Assembly: GCA_023386315.1 (NCBI GenBank)
Contig: JAEWJZ010000001.1
Coordinates: forward strand, 124,001 to 188,000
Source of the DNA: Bacillota bacterium
GTDB lineage: Bacteria > Bacillota > Clostridia > Lachnospirales > Lachnospiraceae
Direction: 5' to 3'
DNA length: 64,000 nucleotides
Below the pieces are notes generated by a model. That model was not told the DNA's origin. It did not search any database and saw only the letters and a list, made by a program, of their open reading frames with translations. A program made the translations under genes and the position numbers. Below, piece after piece: positions 1-9,175 of the stretch (position 1 is the first letter of the stretch; every line of letters starts with the position of its first letter).

Positions 1-1713
1 GTAAGAGGAGGTTTCCCCCGATGGAATCAGTTCGTCTGTTGTTGTCACCTCATCCATGATCTTTGAGCAGACCTTTAAGAGTATGTTGTCAGTAAGTGCG
101 CTCATTTCCGGCCAATCCTTGATATTTGGGCCATATGCCAGTTCTTGTGTGCTTTCCCCTTTTTCATAACCGTAATAGACCCGCTTGTCATAAACGGCTT
201 TATCAAAGTGATAATCCGGAATCTGATTCCAGCAGTCAAATTCTGCTGCAGAGGTCAGAATACCCCCGTTTGCCGCTGTGGCAGCAATGGAACGGGCATC
301 CATTAATGCAACTGCAGACATCTGTCCGTTGCCGGGCTTGGAGCCTTCTCTGTTGGGGAAGTTTCTGGTGGTGTGCCGTATGCTGAGCCCATTATTGCAT
401 GGGGTATCTCCCGCTCCGAAACAGGGACCGCAGAATGCTGTACGGATGACCGCCCCTGCTTCCATCAGTGTTTCTACCATACCTTTTCTTACCAGATCAA
501 TAAACACCGGCTGGGAGGAGGGATAAACAGCAAGAGAAAATTCTCCGTTTCCGCAGGTTTTTCCTTTTAATACATTTGCCGCTTCCACAACATTTGTGTA
601 ATTACCGCCTGCACAGCCGGCAATCACACCTTGCTGAACCATAAGCTTTCCATTCACAATTTTATCCGTTAACGAGAAGGAAGCGCGTCCGTCACTGATT
701 CTTAAAGCTTCCTTTTCTACTTCCCTCAGGATATCAGAAAGATTATCAATCAGTTCATCTATTTCATAGGTATTACTTGGATGGAATGGAAGTGCGATCA
801 TTGGTTTCACTGTACTTAAATCTACATATACGCAGCCGTCATAATATGCCGTAACTGCCGGACTTAGTTCTTCATACGCATCTTCTCTTCCGTGGAGGGC
901 AAGAAACTGTCTGGTATCTTCATCTGTTTTCCATATTGAGGTTAAGCAGGTGGTTTCTGTTGTCATAACATCAATGCCGTTTCTGAAATCCGTACTCATG
1001 GATGCAATGCCAGGTCCCACAAACTCCATAACTTTATTTTTAACATATCCCTTTTTAAATACAGCACCGATGATTGCAAGGGCAATATCCTGGGGACCAA
1101 CACCAGGCTGGGGCTTACCAGTAAGATAGATCGCTACGACTCCCGGATAAGCTACATCGTAAGTATCACATAAAAGCTGTTTTACCAGTTCTCCGCCGCC
1201 TTCTCCGATTGCCATGGTTCCAAGAGCTCCATAGCGGGTGTGGGAATCGGATCCTAATATCATGCTTTTGCAGCCGGCATGCATCTCTCTCATGTACTGG
1301 TGAATGACTGCAATATGGGGTGGTACATAGATTCCGCCGTATTTTTTTGCGGCAGAAAGTCCGAACATGTGATCATCCTCATTGATCGTACCGCCAACTG
1401 CGCACAAAGAATTGTGACAGTTCGTCAGTACGTAGGGGATCGGGAATTTTTCCATTCCAGATGCCTTCGCTGTCTGTACAATACCCACAAATGTAATATC
1501 ATGAGATGCCATGGCGTCAAATTTCAGTTTTAAATGGGACATATCACCAGAGGTGTTATGTGCCTCTAATATAGAATAGGCAATGGTACCTTTTTTTGCC
1601 TCCTCTTTATTTACTGTCTTATTCGTGGTAGAAACTGTCTTTTCAATATCTGCCTCCGGAACAATCTCCGTACCATTTATAAGATAGACTCCGCCTTCGT
1701 ATAACTTTACCAT
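1..1713 (-). CDS. Aconitase-superfamily hydratase (YbhJ-like), C-terminus cut by window edge
   Basis: The reading frame opens at ATG 1711-1713, behind AGGAGGG, and runs off the left edge, so about 571 residues are visible and the C-terminal domain is missing. Aconitase-family features are clear: [13 protein letters not shown], the substrate-site [12 protein letters not shown], and late cysteines in AGCAGG and FCGPCFGAG that bind a [4Fe-4S] cluster in this family. The protein should be a cytosolic hydro-lyase on a tricarboxylate or related hydroxyacid. The opening residues ([15 protein letters not shown]) resemble the YbhJ-type 'hydratase' branch rather than housekeeping AcnA or LeuC, so the substrate is not known. 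A LysR regulator lies divergently at 1890, the usual arrangement for a substrate-induced enzyme. The family call is firm; substrate and symbol are not. Confidence 0.85.
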   Translation of the reverse strand, partial: MVKLYEGGVYLINGTEIVPEADIEKTVSTTNKTVNKEEAKKGTIAYSILEAHNTSGDMSHLKLKFDAMASHDITFVGIVQTAKASGMEKFPIPYVLTNCHNSLCAVGGTINEDDHMFGLSAAKKYGGIYVPPHIAVIHQYMREMHAGCKSMILGSDSHTRYGALGTMAIGEGGGELVKQLLCDTYDVAYPGVVAIYLTGKPQPGVGPQDIALAIIGAVFKKGYVKNKVMEFVGPGIASMSTDFRNGIDVMTTETTCLTSIWKTDEDTRQFLALHGREDAYEELSPAVTAYYDGCVYVDLSTVKPMIALPFHPSNTYEIDELIDNLSDILREVEKEALRISDGRASFSLTDKIVNGKLMVQQGVIAGCAGGNYTNVVEAANVLKGKTCGNGEFSLAVYPSSQPVFIDLVRKGMVETLMEAGAVIRTAFCGPCFGAGDTPCNNGLSIRHTTRNFPNREGSKPGNGQMSAVALMDARSIAATAANGGILTSAAEFDCWNQIPDYHFDKAVYDKRVYYGYEKGESTQELAYGPNIKDWPEMSALTDNILLKVCSKIMDEVTTTDELIPSGETSSY

Positions 1714-1752
1714 GTGAAACCCTCCTGAATTATGAAAGTAATTATGCTTTTA

Positions 1753-1806
1753 CTATATAACTGTTCCGCTATATAGGCAAATACCATGTACCTTATAACT
1801 CTTATA
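1753..1806. promoter_or_regulatory. Candidate LysR-type operator between hydratase and LysR gene
   Basis: The 176-bp divergent gap holds two inverted repeats. CTATATA (1753-1759) and TATATAG (1770-1776) are separated by 10 nt. TATAA (1794-1798) and TTATA (1802-1806) form a T-N11-A box, the standard half-site geometry of LysR-type regulators. Their position between divergent hydratase and LysR genes suggests autoregulation plus control of the hydratase. This is inference from geometry only. Confidence 0.4.
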
Positions 1807-1889
1807 GGTTTTATCTATTTAAAACTTTTCTTTTCCCGGATATTGCATTATACTGTTAGTACAAGCATTAACTGTAAAAAGGAGTAACC

Positions 1890-2831
1890 ATGACCAGCCG
1901 AGAACTTTTATATGTAAAGACAGTAGCCGATGAAAAAAGCATTTCCCAGGCGGCCAAGAAACTATTTATTGCACAGCCATCACTCAGTCAGTCACTTCAG
2001 AGAATTGAAGACTCACTGGCTACCAAGCTTTTTAACAGAACTTCCGCAGGTTTGACTTTAACCTATGCCGGAGAACGGTATTATCAGGTAGCGTGCAAAA
2101 TTTTAAAAATTTACGATGATTTTGAAACGGAAGTCAGTGACATTAATAATTTGAAAACTGGACGGATTCAGATGGGAATCACCAATCATTTAAGCACAAT
2201 TATTCTTCCGGCTGTGCTTCCCGAATTTAAAAAAAACTGTCCGCAGATTGAACTTTCCATCTGTGAAGAAATTACAGGTAATTTGGAATCCAGGCTTTTG
2301 GCAGGGGAGCTGGATTTCGCTATTCTACATGCGCCGAAGGAACTGACCAATCCCCAGCTCTATAATGAGATTCTGTCAAGGGATCCTTTTATAATCGCGC
2401 TTGAAAGCTCTCATCCCCTTGTAAAAAAAGCCATAAAAAAAGAAGGCTATCCTTATCCGGTACTGGATTTAAAATTGCTTAAGAATGAGCCTTTTATTAT
2501 GGTGCATAAGCAGCAGAGAATCCGCCAGGTGACAGATACAATTTTAAGTAAGGCCGGAATCACCCAGCCCAATATTCTCCTCACACTCAAAAATTATGAA
2601 ACCGCCTTTGGACTGGCAGGTCAGGGACTTGGAGTAACTCTTCTTCCGGATGACTATGCAAGAATCACACAGCTTAAAAATCCCCCCACTCTGCTGTCCA
2701 TTGATGAAAAATACAGCCCGAACTGGGATCTGTGTATTACATCGTTAAACGGCGGATTTTTATCCCGGGCCGACCAGTACTTAATTTCACTGGTAAGAAA
2801 AAGCTTCTGCAATGAAGTTGTATATTTATGA
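1890..2831 (+). CDS. LysR-family transcriptional regulator
   Basis: This 313-residue protein has the family's usual length and plan. An N-terminal winged helix-turn-helix lies at about residues 1-60 (SISQAAKKLFIAQPSLSQSL), followed by a periplasmic-binding-like effector domain (about 90-300). The start is ATG 1890 behind AAGGAGTAACC. It is transcribed away from the truncated hydratase at 1-1713, and candidate T-N11-A boxes lie between them, so it probably controls that hydratase in response to its substrate. It ends 48 nt before the convergent solute-binding protein gene, with a shared hairpin between. The family is certain; target and inducer are inferred from position. Confidence 0.9.
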   Translation: MTSRELLYVKTVADEKSISQAAKKLFIAQPSLSQSLQRIEDSLATKLFNRTSAGLTLTYAGERYYQVACKILKIYDDFETEVSDINNLKTGRIQMGITNHLSTIILPAVLPEFKKNCPQIELSICEEITGNLESRLLAGELDFAILHAPKELTNPQLYNEILSRDPFIIALESSHPLVKKAIKKEGYPYPVLDLKLLKNEPFIMVHKQQRIRQVTDTILSKAGITQPNILLTLKNYETAFGLAGQGLGVTLLPDDYARITQLKNPPTLLSIDEKYSPNWDLCITSLNGGFLSRADQYLISLVRKSFCNEVVYL

Positions 2832-2835
2832 ATCA

Positions 2836-2876
2836 GAACATATCATGTTCCGGGTTCTTCCAGACATGATATGTTC
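2836..2876. terminator. Bidirectional hairpin between convergent genes
   Basis: GAACATATCATGT (2836-2848) pairs perfectly with ACATGATATGTTC (2864-2876) across a 15-nt loop. It fills the gap between the LysR gene (+) and the solute-binding protein gene (-). No strong T-run follows directly on either side, so efficiency is uncertain. Confidence 0.6.
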
Positions 2877-2879
2877 CAT

Positions 2880-4343
2880 CTATCGATTTTTTTCCATGAA
2901 TGCATTAAGCTGCCTCTGTTTTTCGGCAATTACCCGGTCAATTCCCGCCGTCTCCAGTTCCTGATTAAAAGATTCAATTCCGGTTTTAGGCCATAGTTCA
3001 CCACAAAGAAGAGCATTCTCATATTTGTCAATAATATATTGGCAGGCATCAACCTCCACCCTCACTTCAGATACGTCAAACAAAAAACCCAGAGCCGGAG
3101 AATCCTTTACTGGTTCATCCCAGAACACCACATGATCCAACAACCCATCCTCTTCCTGCCATTGTTCGATTTTAACTCCCACTGGCCAGCTCCACACCTT
3201 GGAAGTCCATTGCTCAGCGGGTGAGTAATCCGGGTTATCTGCTGGTTTTACATATCCGGCACCGGCAAATTCATAATCGATGCCTTCCTGTCCATATGCC
3301 AGTAAACGTGATATTTCCACGTCTGTATACATCAGATTCAGAACCTTCATCGCCAGTTCCGGATTTTTACTGTCACGGCTGATACACCAGATCATATTAC
3401 AGCTGTCTGAGTCAGCGATCCGGGGAGCCAGCTGAACAGCAGCCATCGGATATTCTACATAGCGGGCTATGTTAAAAATGGATATCTCTGAAAGATTTAG
3501 AAAACTGCCAAAAGAATCTCCCTGAGCCAGATAACTCTGTCTGTCTTCCTTTCCCAAATAGGCTTTCTCCATAAACAGCCCCTGCTGGTTCCATTCCCGC
3601 ATCTGTAGACACAGGTTATAAAAATATTCCGACTTATAAAAGTTTTCAACCACACTGTTGTCTTTGCCTTTATCCACTAAAACTCCAATGTTATTCCCCA
3701 GCCGGTCCTGGATCATACGTGGGATAATCCTGCCGCCATGGGGTACAATTATATTCATATCCGGATAATGTTCCTTTACTGCCAGCAGCATTTCATGAAG
3801 CTGGTCCATGGTTTTAATGGAACGCCATTCAATCCCCAGTGTCTCAGCAATATCACGGCGAAATACAAACCCCATACATTTACTGTCAGAAGTACAGGAT
3901 GGAATCCCATAGATTTCGTCATTTAAATATGCGATCAGCCACTCTTTGTCACGGATATAGGAGCTAAGGTTGTCTTTATAAGGTTTCAGCAGATTATTAA
4001 TTCCGATTACGGCCCCCATACTGATCCACCGTTCATAAGAATCTAATTCAAAAGCTGCAAATGCATCCGGCATTTGTCTTGAATGATACAGCACCGACAG
4101 TTCATCCTCATAGTCATTCATCTTATAGCCGATAATCTTAACGTTACAACCTGCTTTCTCTCTGGTTATCCGGCTGATTTCTTCTGATATCCGCTGATTT
4201 GCCTCAGCAGATGCCGTATGAACAGAACAGATTGTGATGGTTGGATATTCTCTGGCTTCCATCCCCTTTTGCCCACGGCAGGCCGCCAGGCCTGTAAGAC
4301 TTAATAAAGCAACTGCTGCCATTACTCCTGCCTTTTTCCCCAT
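2880..4343 (-). CDS. Extracellular solute-binding lipoprotein (family 1, LplA-like), orphan
   Basis: This 487-residue protein has a signal peptide ending in the lipobox LTGLAAC, with Cys22 as the probable lipidated residue. The body looks like a large family-1 ABC solute-binding protein, with a sugar-type N-lobe, PDAFAAFELDSYERW and a WCISRDSKNPELAMKVLNLM stretch in the C-lobe. Its ATG directly follows the TAA of the AraC-type regulator gene, and its ribosome site lies inside that gene, so the two are translationally coupled. No permease or ATPase accompanies it. It may either feed a transporter encoded elsewhere or present ligand to the kinase two genes upstream. Ligand unknown, probably an oligosaccharide or glycan fragment. 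Confidence 0.85.
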   Translation of the reverse strand: MGKKAGVMAAVALLSLTGLAACRGQKGMEAREYPTITICSVHTASAEANQRISEEISRITREKAGCNVKIIGYKMNDYEDELSVLYHSRQMPDAFAAFELDSYERWISMGAVIGINNLLKPYKDNLSSYIRDKEWLIAYLNDEIYGIPSCTSDSKCMGFVFRRDIAETLGIEWRSIKTMDQLHEMLLAVKEHYPDMNIIVPHGGRIIPRMIQDRLGNNIGVLVDKGKDNSVVENFYKSEYFYNLCLQMREWNQQGLFMEKAYLGKEDRQSYLAQGDSFGSFLNLSEISIFNIARYVEYPMAAVQLAPRIADSDSCNMIWCISRDSKNPELAMKVLNLMYTDVEISRLLAYGQEGIDYEFAGAGYVKPADNPDYSPAEQWTSKVWSWPVGVKIEQWQEEDGLLDHVVFWDEPVKDSPALGFLFDVSEVRVEVDACQYIIDKYENALLCGELWPKTGIESFNQELETAGIDRVIAEKQRQLNAFMEKNR

Positions 4344-5921
4344 TTACTCCTCCTCGGCTTCGCCCCGCCGTTTTTCCTGCGGCGTTATCCCCATAATTTT
4401 CTTATAGCTATAAGAAAAATGAGAAAAATTGGTGTATCCTACTTTAGCCGCAATCAGACTGATTGGCAGCCTTGTTGATTCAATTAACATCTGTGCTTCT
4501 TTCATTTTAGTCTTAATAATAAATTCTTTTAAAGTCATTCCCGTTTCCCTTTTAAAGATCCGGGTCAGATAATCAGGATTTAAATGAATATGGTGGGCAA
4601 TATCATCCCGCATAATCTGCTCCTCCATATGGTCAGTAATATAATTTACCACTTTTTCTATCAGATCCTCTGGTACCGTCTCCTCCAGATTTTGGTCAAA
4701 GCGTCTGACTACATATCCAATCAGAGCTTTCATATGCTCCACGCTTCTCATTCCGTCCAGATAAAGCTGAAATTCCTCCTCTGTAGAAAACAGTTTCTTA
4801 AAAAACCCCTCCCCATTCTGGGAGGCATAATAAACAGCCTGTAAAAAATCCTGATAAAATTCCCGAAGTGTATTACGGTTCATAACTCCGCTTTCAACCA
4901 GACGATCCAGACACTTACCGGCATCCTCTGCAACAGCCTGGGCATGTCCTTCTTTTAATAACCCTGACCATCTGCGTACCTCAGGAACCCGGCTGGAAAT
5001 TCCTTTATCAGTTTTTCGCGGACCAGTATAAACACCATTGGATAAAGAAACATTGTCATCACGATAGTTAATCAGGTTATGCCAGGTTTTTTCCAGCTCC
5101 TGAAACGGCGATGGTGCAACCATATAAATAGCAGTTTCACATTTGAAAAACTGCTGGTAAAAGCTGTTGATAAATTGCAGTCTGCAATCCATCGTATCCT
5201 CATCCGGCAATATATCCCCCCATATCACCATCCCGAAGCACGGATAATCTGAAACAAAAGAGATCACCTGCAGGTGATTCTGCTCAAATGTCTCAGCTGC
5301 AATGTTTTCCATTGTATCTGACAGCAGTCTTGGCTGCCATACTTCTGTACTGTTCCAGCGGATAATCTGTATCAATAATAAATATACGGTCTGCTCCATT
5401 GCGGGAACTTTTCCCTTTTCCTGAAGCTTAAAAAACTGACTACTGCTTACGACACCGGTCAGATAATTTCTTATACTGTTTCGAATCAGATTTTTTTCCT
5501 GTTTTTTATATTCATCTCCCATTTGTTCCAGTTCTTTTTTCTTAGCTGTTGCACATAAATCCTGAACTGCGCGCCGGACACTTTCTTCAATCACCGGATA
5601 GGAAGCCGGTTGTAAAATATAATCTGCACAGGCTAATTTCAATGCTTCCTGAGCATAAGCAAAGTCAGCATGAGCAGTCAGCACAATACAGGAGATATGC
5701 GGGTAATGCCTCTTCACCCAGCGGATCAGTTCAATTCCATTTTCTCCAGGCATTTCAATGTCACAAAGTATGATTTTAATCTCTTCCTGCTGAATGATAT
5801 CCTTAGCCTGATATGCACTAAGCGCAGTATAAACCTGGTCAACACCAATCGTTTGCCAGTTGATTCCCCATTGCAGCCCCTCTGCTACACGGTATTGATC
5901 ATCCACAATCAATAATTTCAT
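4344..5921 (-). CDS. AraC-type response regulator (YesN-like)
   Basis: This 525-residue protein has an N-terminal receiver domain (about 1-120) with the acidic pair DD at residues 7-8 and the phosphorylatable Asp54 in ILCDIEMPGENG. A middle region of unclear fold follows, then a C-terminal AraC double helix-turn-helix (about 420-520; DDIAHHIHLNPDYLTRIFKR and a second helix pair around GYTNFSHFSYSYKK). The start codon overlaps the stop of the histidine kinase gene by 4 nt (ATGA), so the pair is co-translated. In gut Firmicutes such YesMN pairs control carbohydrate uptake genes. Likely targets here are the linked binding-protein gene and perhaps the neighbouring sulfatase/ABC locus. Confidence 0.92.
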   Translation of the reverse strand: MKLLIVDDQYRVAEGLQWGINWQTIGVDQVYTALSAYQAKDIIQQEEIKIILCDIEMPGENGIELIRWVKRHYPHISCIVLTAHADFAYAQEALKLACADYILQPASYPVIEESVRRAVQDLCATAKKKELEQMGDEYKKQEKNLIRNSIRNYLTGVVSSSQFFKLQEKGKVPAMEQTVYLLLIQIIRWNSTEVWQPRLLSDTMENIAAETFEQNHLQVISFVSDYPCFGMVIWGDILPDEDTMDCRLQFINSFYQQFFKCETAIYMVAPSPFQELEKTWHNLINYRDDNVSLSNGVYTGPRKTDKGISSRVPEVRRWSGLLKEGHAQAVAEDAGKCLDRLVESGVMNRNTLREFYQDFLQAVYYASQNGEGFFKKLFSTEEEFQLYLDGMRSVEHMKALIGYVVRRFDQNLEETVPEDLIEKVVNYITDHMEEQIMRDDIAHHIHLNPDYLTRIFKRETGMTLKEFIIKTKMKEAQMLIESTRLPISLIAAKVGYTNFSHFSYSYKKIMGITPQEKRRGEAEEE

Positions 5922-7681
5922 AATTCTTCCCCTTCCGTATATGGAAAAAACAGTTCAACCAGAGCCCCTTCCCGGTTGCGGAATGCAGCTGCAAAATCAT
6001 CTCCGTAGCACAGCCGGAAACGCTTCAGCACATTATAAATACCAACATGTTTTTTCCCTTTCCCATCAACCAATATTTCTTCTTTATCGATGCTGTTTAT
6101 AACGGATTGCTCAAATCCCGGACCATTATCCCCAACCATTATGTGTATCAGAACCCTTTCAGCTGTAACAATCCGGCTTACTTTAAGCACCAGCTTCAGC
6201 TTCTGGCCTGAAACAAAACCATAATGAATACTATTTTCTATAAAGGTTAACAGACTGACTGGCGGAATTGGTATATTGGTAAGCACAGCATCATAAGTAA
6301 TGGAAAATTCAATACTCTGATGCTGGTTTAATGAAAATAAGTCAGTGTAATTCTTGCACACCTCCAATTCTTTCTGCAGTGGAACATAATCTTTTGTGAT
6401 TGTAAAAATATAACGCAGATAACTTGACAAATGTAAAATGGTCTGCTGGATCTCCTTGTTTTTTCCGGACTCTGCCATACCGTATATATTCTTTAAACAG
6501 TTAAGATAGAAATGAGGACGGATCTGGGATTGCAGCAGTTGATATTCGGTGTTCTGCTTTTCCAGCTCTTTTTCATATGAGGCAATTTTCAATTCTGAAA
6601 TCTCATCAATCATCTGGTTAAACATATCATTAACCTGACAAAATTCCTCCACTGCATACGTATCCACATGAGCAGATAAATCGCCGTTTCGTATGGCTTC
6701 AATGGTTTTGGTAAGGTGGGAAATGGGATTGACCACCAGTTCCCACAGCCAGATTGAAACAAAAGGAACTGCAACAACCGCCATAACTGCGCAGACAATA
6801 ACAATAATATGAAACAGGTTCATCTCATTTAAAATCCCATCATAAGGCCTTGCATAGATCAGTGTAATATATCCCGCCTGATCAGAAACAACAAGATATT
6901 TTTTTGCTGTCCCTGTGATCAGATAACTGTCACCAGCTTTCTGAATTTCATCAGGTGCAAGCCCAAGTTCCAGATCCGGATAAATCATCGTTTCCCCGTC
7001 GCCAAATATTAAAGTTCCATTCATCCGGTAGTCCGAAACTGCAATGGTATTCAGACGCTCTAAATCGATTACAGCAATACAGTAAACAGTACGGTAGTTC
7101 ATTCCCCGCAGAAGATAATCTCTCCCTCCGATCGAATGGAAAAACCACTTGGATAAATCAAAATCCCCCTGATTAATCAGCCTCTTAATCTCCGTTTCCA
7201 GATTTTTCTGAGCCTGGATACGCTGGGTAGCCGTAATCTCATAATAAGCATTGTATTCGCCGGTATACCAGCTATTTACCGGACTGTAAACAGCCATTGT
7301 ATACAGATTCTGGTTGGCGGTCAGATTCGACTTTAAAATCTCTTGTATATTATAAGACCGGTTGTACATTTCATTGAGCATCAGCTCAATAGAAAAGCTT
7401 TGAAACTGGGCATCTCCTGATACCATCCCGGACATTACCCGCTCGGTTGCCTTCATCGTACTTTCCATATGACTTTTAAATATCTCCAACTGGCTTCTGG
7501 AAGACTGACTGGAAGTGACCTCCACGCTGCGGGCAATATAACTGGAATAAATGACCAATATCATTGCTAATGGAATCATAATACCCAAAAATAATCCCGG
7601 AATCAGATTTTTCAGTGATACCCGGCGCCCCCTCATCCTTTTGTGTTTATCCAGCAGTTTTAGAATGCCAAAAACATTCAT
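5918..7681 (-). CDS. Membrane sensor histidine kinase (YesM-like)
   Basis: A transmembrane helix lies near the N-terminus (LIPGLFLGIMIPLAMILVIY). An extracellular sensor domain of roughly 240 residues, a second helix (IIVIVCAVMAVVAVPFVSIW), a HAMP segment and a His_kinase domain follow. The phospho-acceptor is in LQSQIRPHFYLN near residue 390. The HATPase domain has the N-box ENSIHYGFV and G-box VGDNGPGFE. The frame extends upstream to a GTG at 7697-7699, but that triplet forms part of the ribosome-binding region (GTGAGGACGGG) of the ATG at 7679-7681, which I take as the start. It pairs with the AraC-type regulator downstream; ligand unknown. Confidence 0.9.
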   Translation of the reverse strand: MNVFGILKLLDKHKRMRGRRVSLKNLIPGLFLGIMIPLAMILVIYSSYIARSVEVTSSQSSRSQLEIFKSHMESTMKATERVMSGMVSGDAQFQSFSIELMLNEMYNRSYNIQEILKSNLTANQNLYTMAVYSPVNSWYTGEYNAYYEITATQRIQAQKNLETEIKRLINQGDFDLSKWFFHSIGGRDYLLRGMNYRTVYCIAVIDLERLNTIAVSDYRMNGTLIFGDGETMIYPDLELGLAPDEIQKAGDSYLITGTAKKYLVVSDQAGYITLIYARPYDGILNEMNLFHIIVIVCAVMAVVAVPFVSIWLWELVVNPISHLTKTIEAIRNGDLSAHVDTYAVEEFCQVNDMFNQMIDEISELKIASYEKELEKQNTEYQLLQSQIRPHFYLNCLKNIYGMAESGKNKEIQQTILHLSSYLRYIFTITKDYVPLQKELEVCKNYTDLFSLNQHQSIEFSITYDAVLTNIPIPPVSLLTFIENSIHYGFVSGQKLKLVLKVSRIVTAERVLIHIMVGDNGPGFEQSVINSIDKEEILVDGKGKKHVGIYNVLKRFRLCYGDDFAAAFRNREGALVELFFPYTEGEEL

Positions 7682-7710
7682 ACACGTTCCCGTCCTCACT
7701 TTGCATCAAA

Positions 7711-7725
7711 TGTAATTACATTACA
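7711..7725. promoter_or_regulatory. TGTAAT-N3-ATTACA inverted repeat upstream of kinase gene
   Basis: Half-sites TGTAAT (7711-7716) and ATTACA (7720-7725) lie 30 bp upstream of the kinase start. A perfect 14-bp palindrome, AATGTAATTACATT, spans 7709-7722. The half-sites are the same as those spaced by 9 nt ahead of the two RbsABC-type transporter operons (15523 and 30043), but the spacing differs. Candidate operator; the binding protein is unknown. Confidence 0.35.
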
Positions 7726-7762
7726 AAAAGGGACAAACGATATATCAATCCAGTTTGCCCTC
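7726..7762 (-). terminator. Intrinsic terminator after sulfatase operon
   Basis: On the minus strand GGGCAAAC pairs with GTTTGTCCC (arms 7753-7760 and 7730-7738), followed by TTTTTG. It lies downstream of the last sulfatase stop and just upstream of the kinase gene. A smaller hairpin, CAGTTTC/GAAACTG (7773-7792), precedes it. Confidence 0.7.
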
Positions 7763-7804
7763 TTTCTATAAACAGTTTCTTTTTTGAAACTGAAGAATAC
7801 TAAC

Positions 7805-9163
7805 TTAAATATGGTTAAGATCCGGTACGGCTTTTTTATATTGTAATATAATTTCATCCTTGGTGTTTTCCATGTATCTTAACATTTTCTGACGATAGAG
7901 ATTCACGGTTTCCTGATATTGTGGTTTGTCAATTAAATTTTCCAAGGCATCCGGATCCTTCCTTAAATCATATAATTCTTCTTTTTTACGATAATCATAC
8001 ATCTGGACACGGGCGGCAACGGTTTCATCGTTTTTTGCTTCGTTCACCATTGCCTGATAGGTCCGCCCCATTTTCGATTCATTCATGAACTGATAACTGC
8101 CATCTGACCAGTCATTGAATATGTAAGCATACTCGGCATCCTGAATTGCCCGCATGGGGTATAAATCATGCCTGGCTGTTGAGGTTATCTGAGTATAAAC
8201 ATCTTCCCATCCAGACTCCTTTTGTCCCTTCAATATCCCTGCGTAAGAACGGCCATCCATATCTTCCGGAATGGGCAGTTCCAGCAGCTCCAGCATTGTT
8301 GGCATAAAATCAATTCCTGAAACGAAGTGAGCCGTATCTCTTTCACCTGCTTTTGTTATACCGGGAGCCCTAACAATCATAGGAGTACGATTGCTGTTTA
8401 AATAACAGTTTGTTTTAGCAAAAGGAAATGCCATCCCGTTATCACTTAAAAATACAATAATAGTATCGTCATACATCCCCGATTCCTTTAATGCTTTTAG
8501 TACCATTCCCATTGTTTCATCGCAGCGATGCACACTGGAAAAATATTCAGCGGCTTCTTTTCTGACTTCGGGAATATCAGGAAGGAAACCAGGTACGGCT
8601 ACTTCCTCCGGTGTATAATAGCGAGAAGCATAGGTATGATACCCGTATTTCTTTAATTCCTGGTCACTGCCGGCAAAGGGACGGTGCGGATCGTGGGAAT
8701 TGGCCATAAAGAAGAACGGCGCATTTTCTGTTTTTGATTTTTCAAAAAACTCTTTTGCCTTTTGATAATAAATATAAGGTGCTCTGCCATAGAGATGTTT
8801 CGCATTGAATACATCTCCCATATAATCCCACTCAAATTTTTCAATCGGCTTACAGTGCTCTTCTTTCCCGCAAATCCCATTCATGTAGCCATATTTATGA
8901 AGATATTCCGTTAAGGTAGTCACATCTGCAGCAATGGGATCAAATCCTGGAGCACCGTTTCGATGAGGATATTTCCCTGTTAACAGGCACTCTCTCGATG
9001 GCATGCAGATTGCGGCGGTTACATGAGCCCGTTCCAATAACAGCCCCTCTGCCGCAAGTCTGTCCAGATTAGGACTGATATCCTCCACCGGGCAGCCAAA
9101 AGCACCAAGAGAATTATAATTCATATCATCTGCCACTAAAAATAAAATATTTTTTCTATCCAT
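7805..9163 (-). CDS. Sulfatase, Cys-type (arylsulfatase/glycan sulfatase family)
   Basis: This 452-residue sulfatase opens with FLVADDMNYNSLG, whose Asp12-Asp13 are the expected calcium ligands. Cys53 sits in the maturation motif CMPSR (C-x-P-x-R) and should become formylglycine by the action of an anaerobic sulfatase-maturating radical SAM enzyme; no such gene is in this window. Further family features are HDPHRPF and VFLSDNGMAFPF. There is no signal peptide, so the enzyme should act in the cytosol on an imported sulfated sugar. It is the last gene of the operon, 12 nt after another sulfatase and downstream of the ABC transporter genes. Ribosome site TAGGAGC. Substrate not determinable. Confidence 0.93.
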   Translation of the reverse strand: MDRKNILFLVADDMNYNSLGAFGCPVEDISPNLDRLAAEGLLLERAHVTAAICMPSRECLLTGKYPHRNGAPGFDPIAADVTTLTEYLHKYGYMNGICGKEEHCKPIEKFEWDYMGDVFNAKHLYGRAPYIYYQKAKEFFEKSKTENAPFFFMANSHDPHRPFAGSDQELKKYGYHTYASRYYTPEEVAVPGFLPDIPEVRKEAAEYFSSVHRCDETMGMVLKALKESGMYDDTIIVFLSDNGMAFPFAKTNCYLNSNRTPMIVRAPGITKAGERDTAHFVSGIDFMPTMLELLELPIPEDMDGRSYAGILKGQKESGWEDVYTQITSTARHDLYPMRAIQDAEYAYIFNDWSDGSYQFMNESKMGRTYQAMVNEAKNDETVAARVQMYDYRKKEELYDLRKDPDALENLIDKPQYQETVNLYRQKMLRYMENTKDEIILQYKKAVPDLNHI

Positions 9164-9175
9164 AAAATTAAGCTC

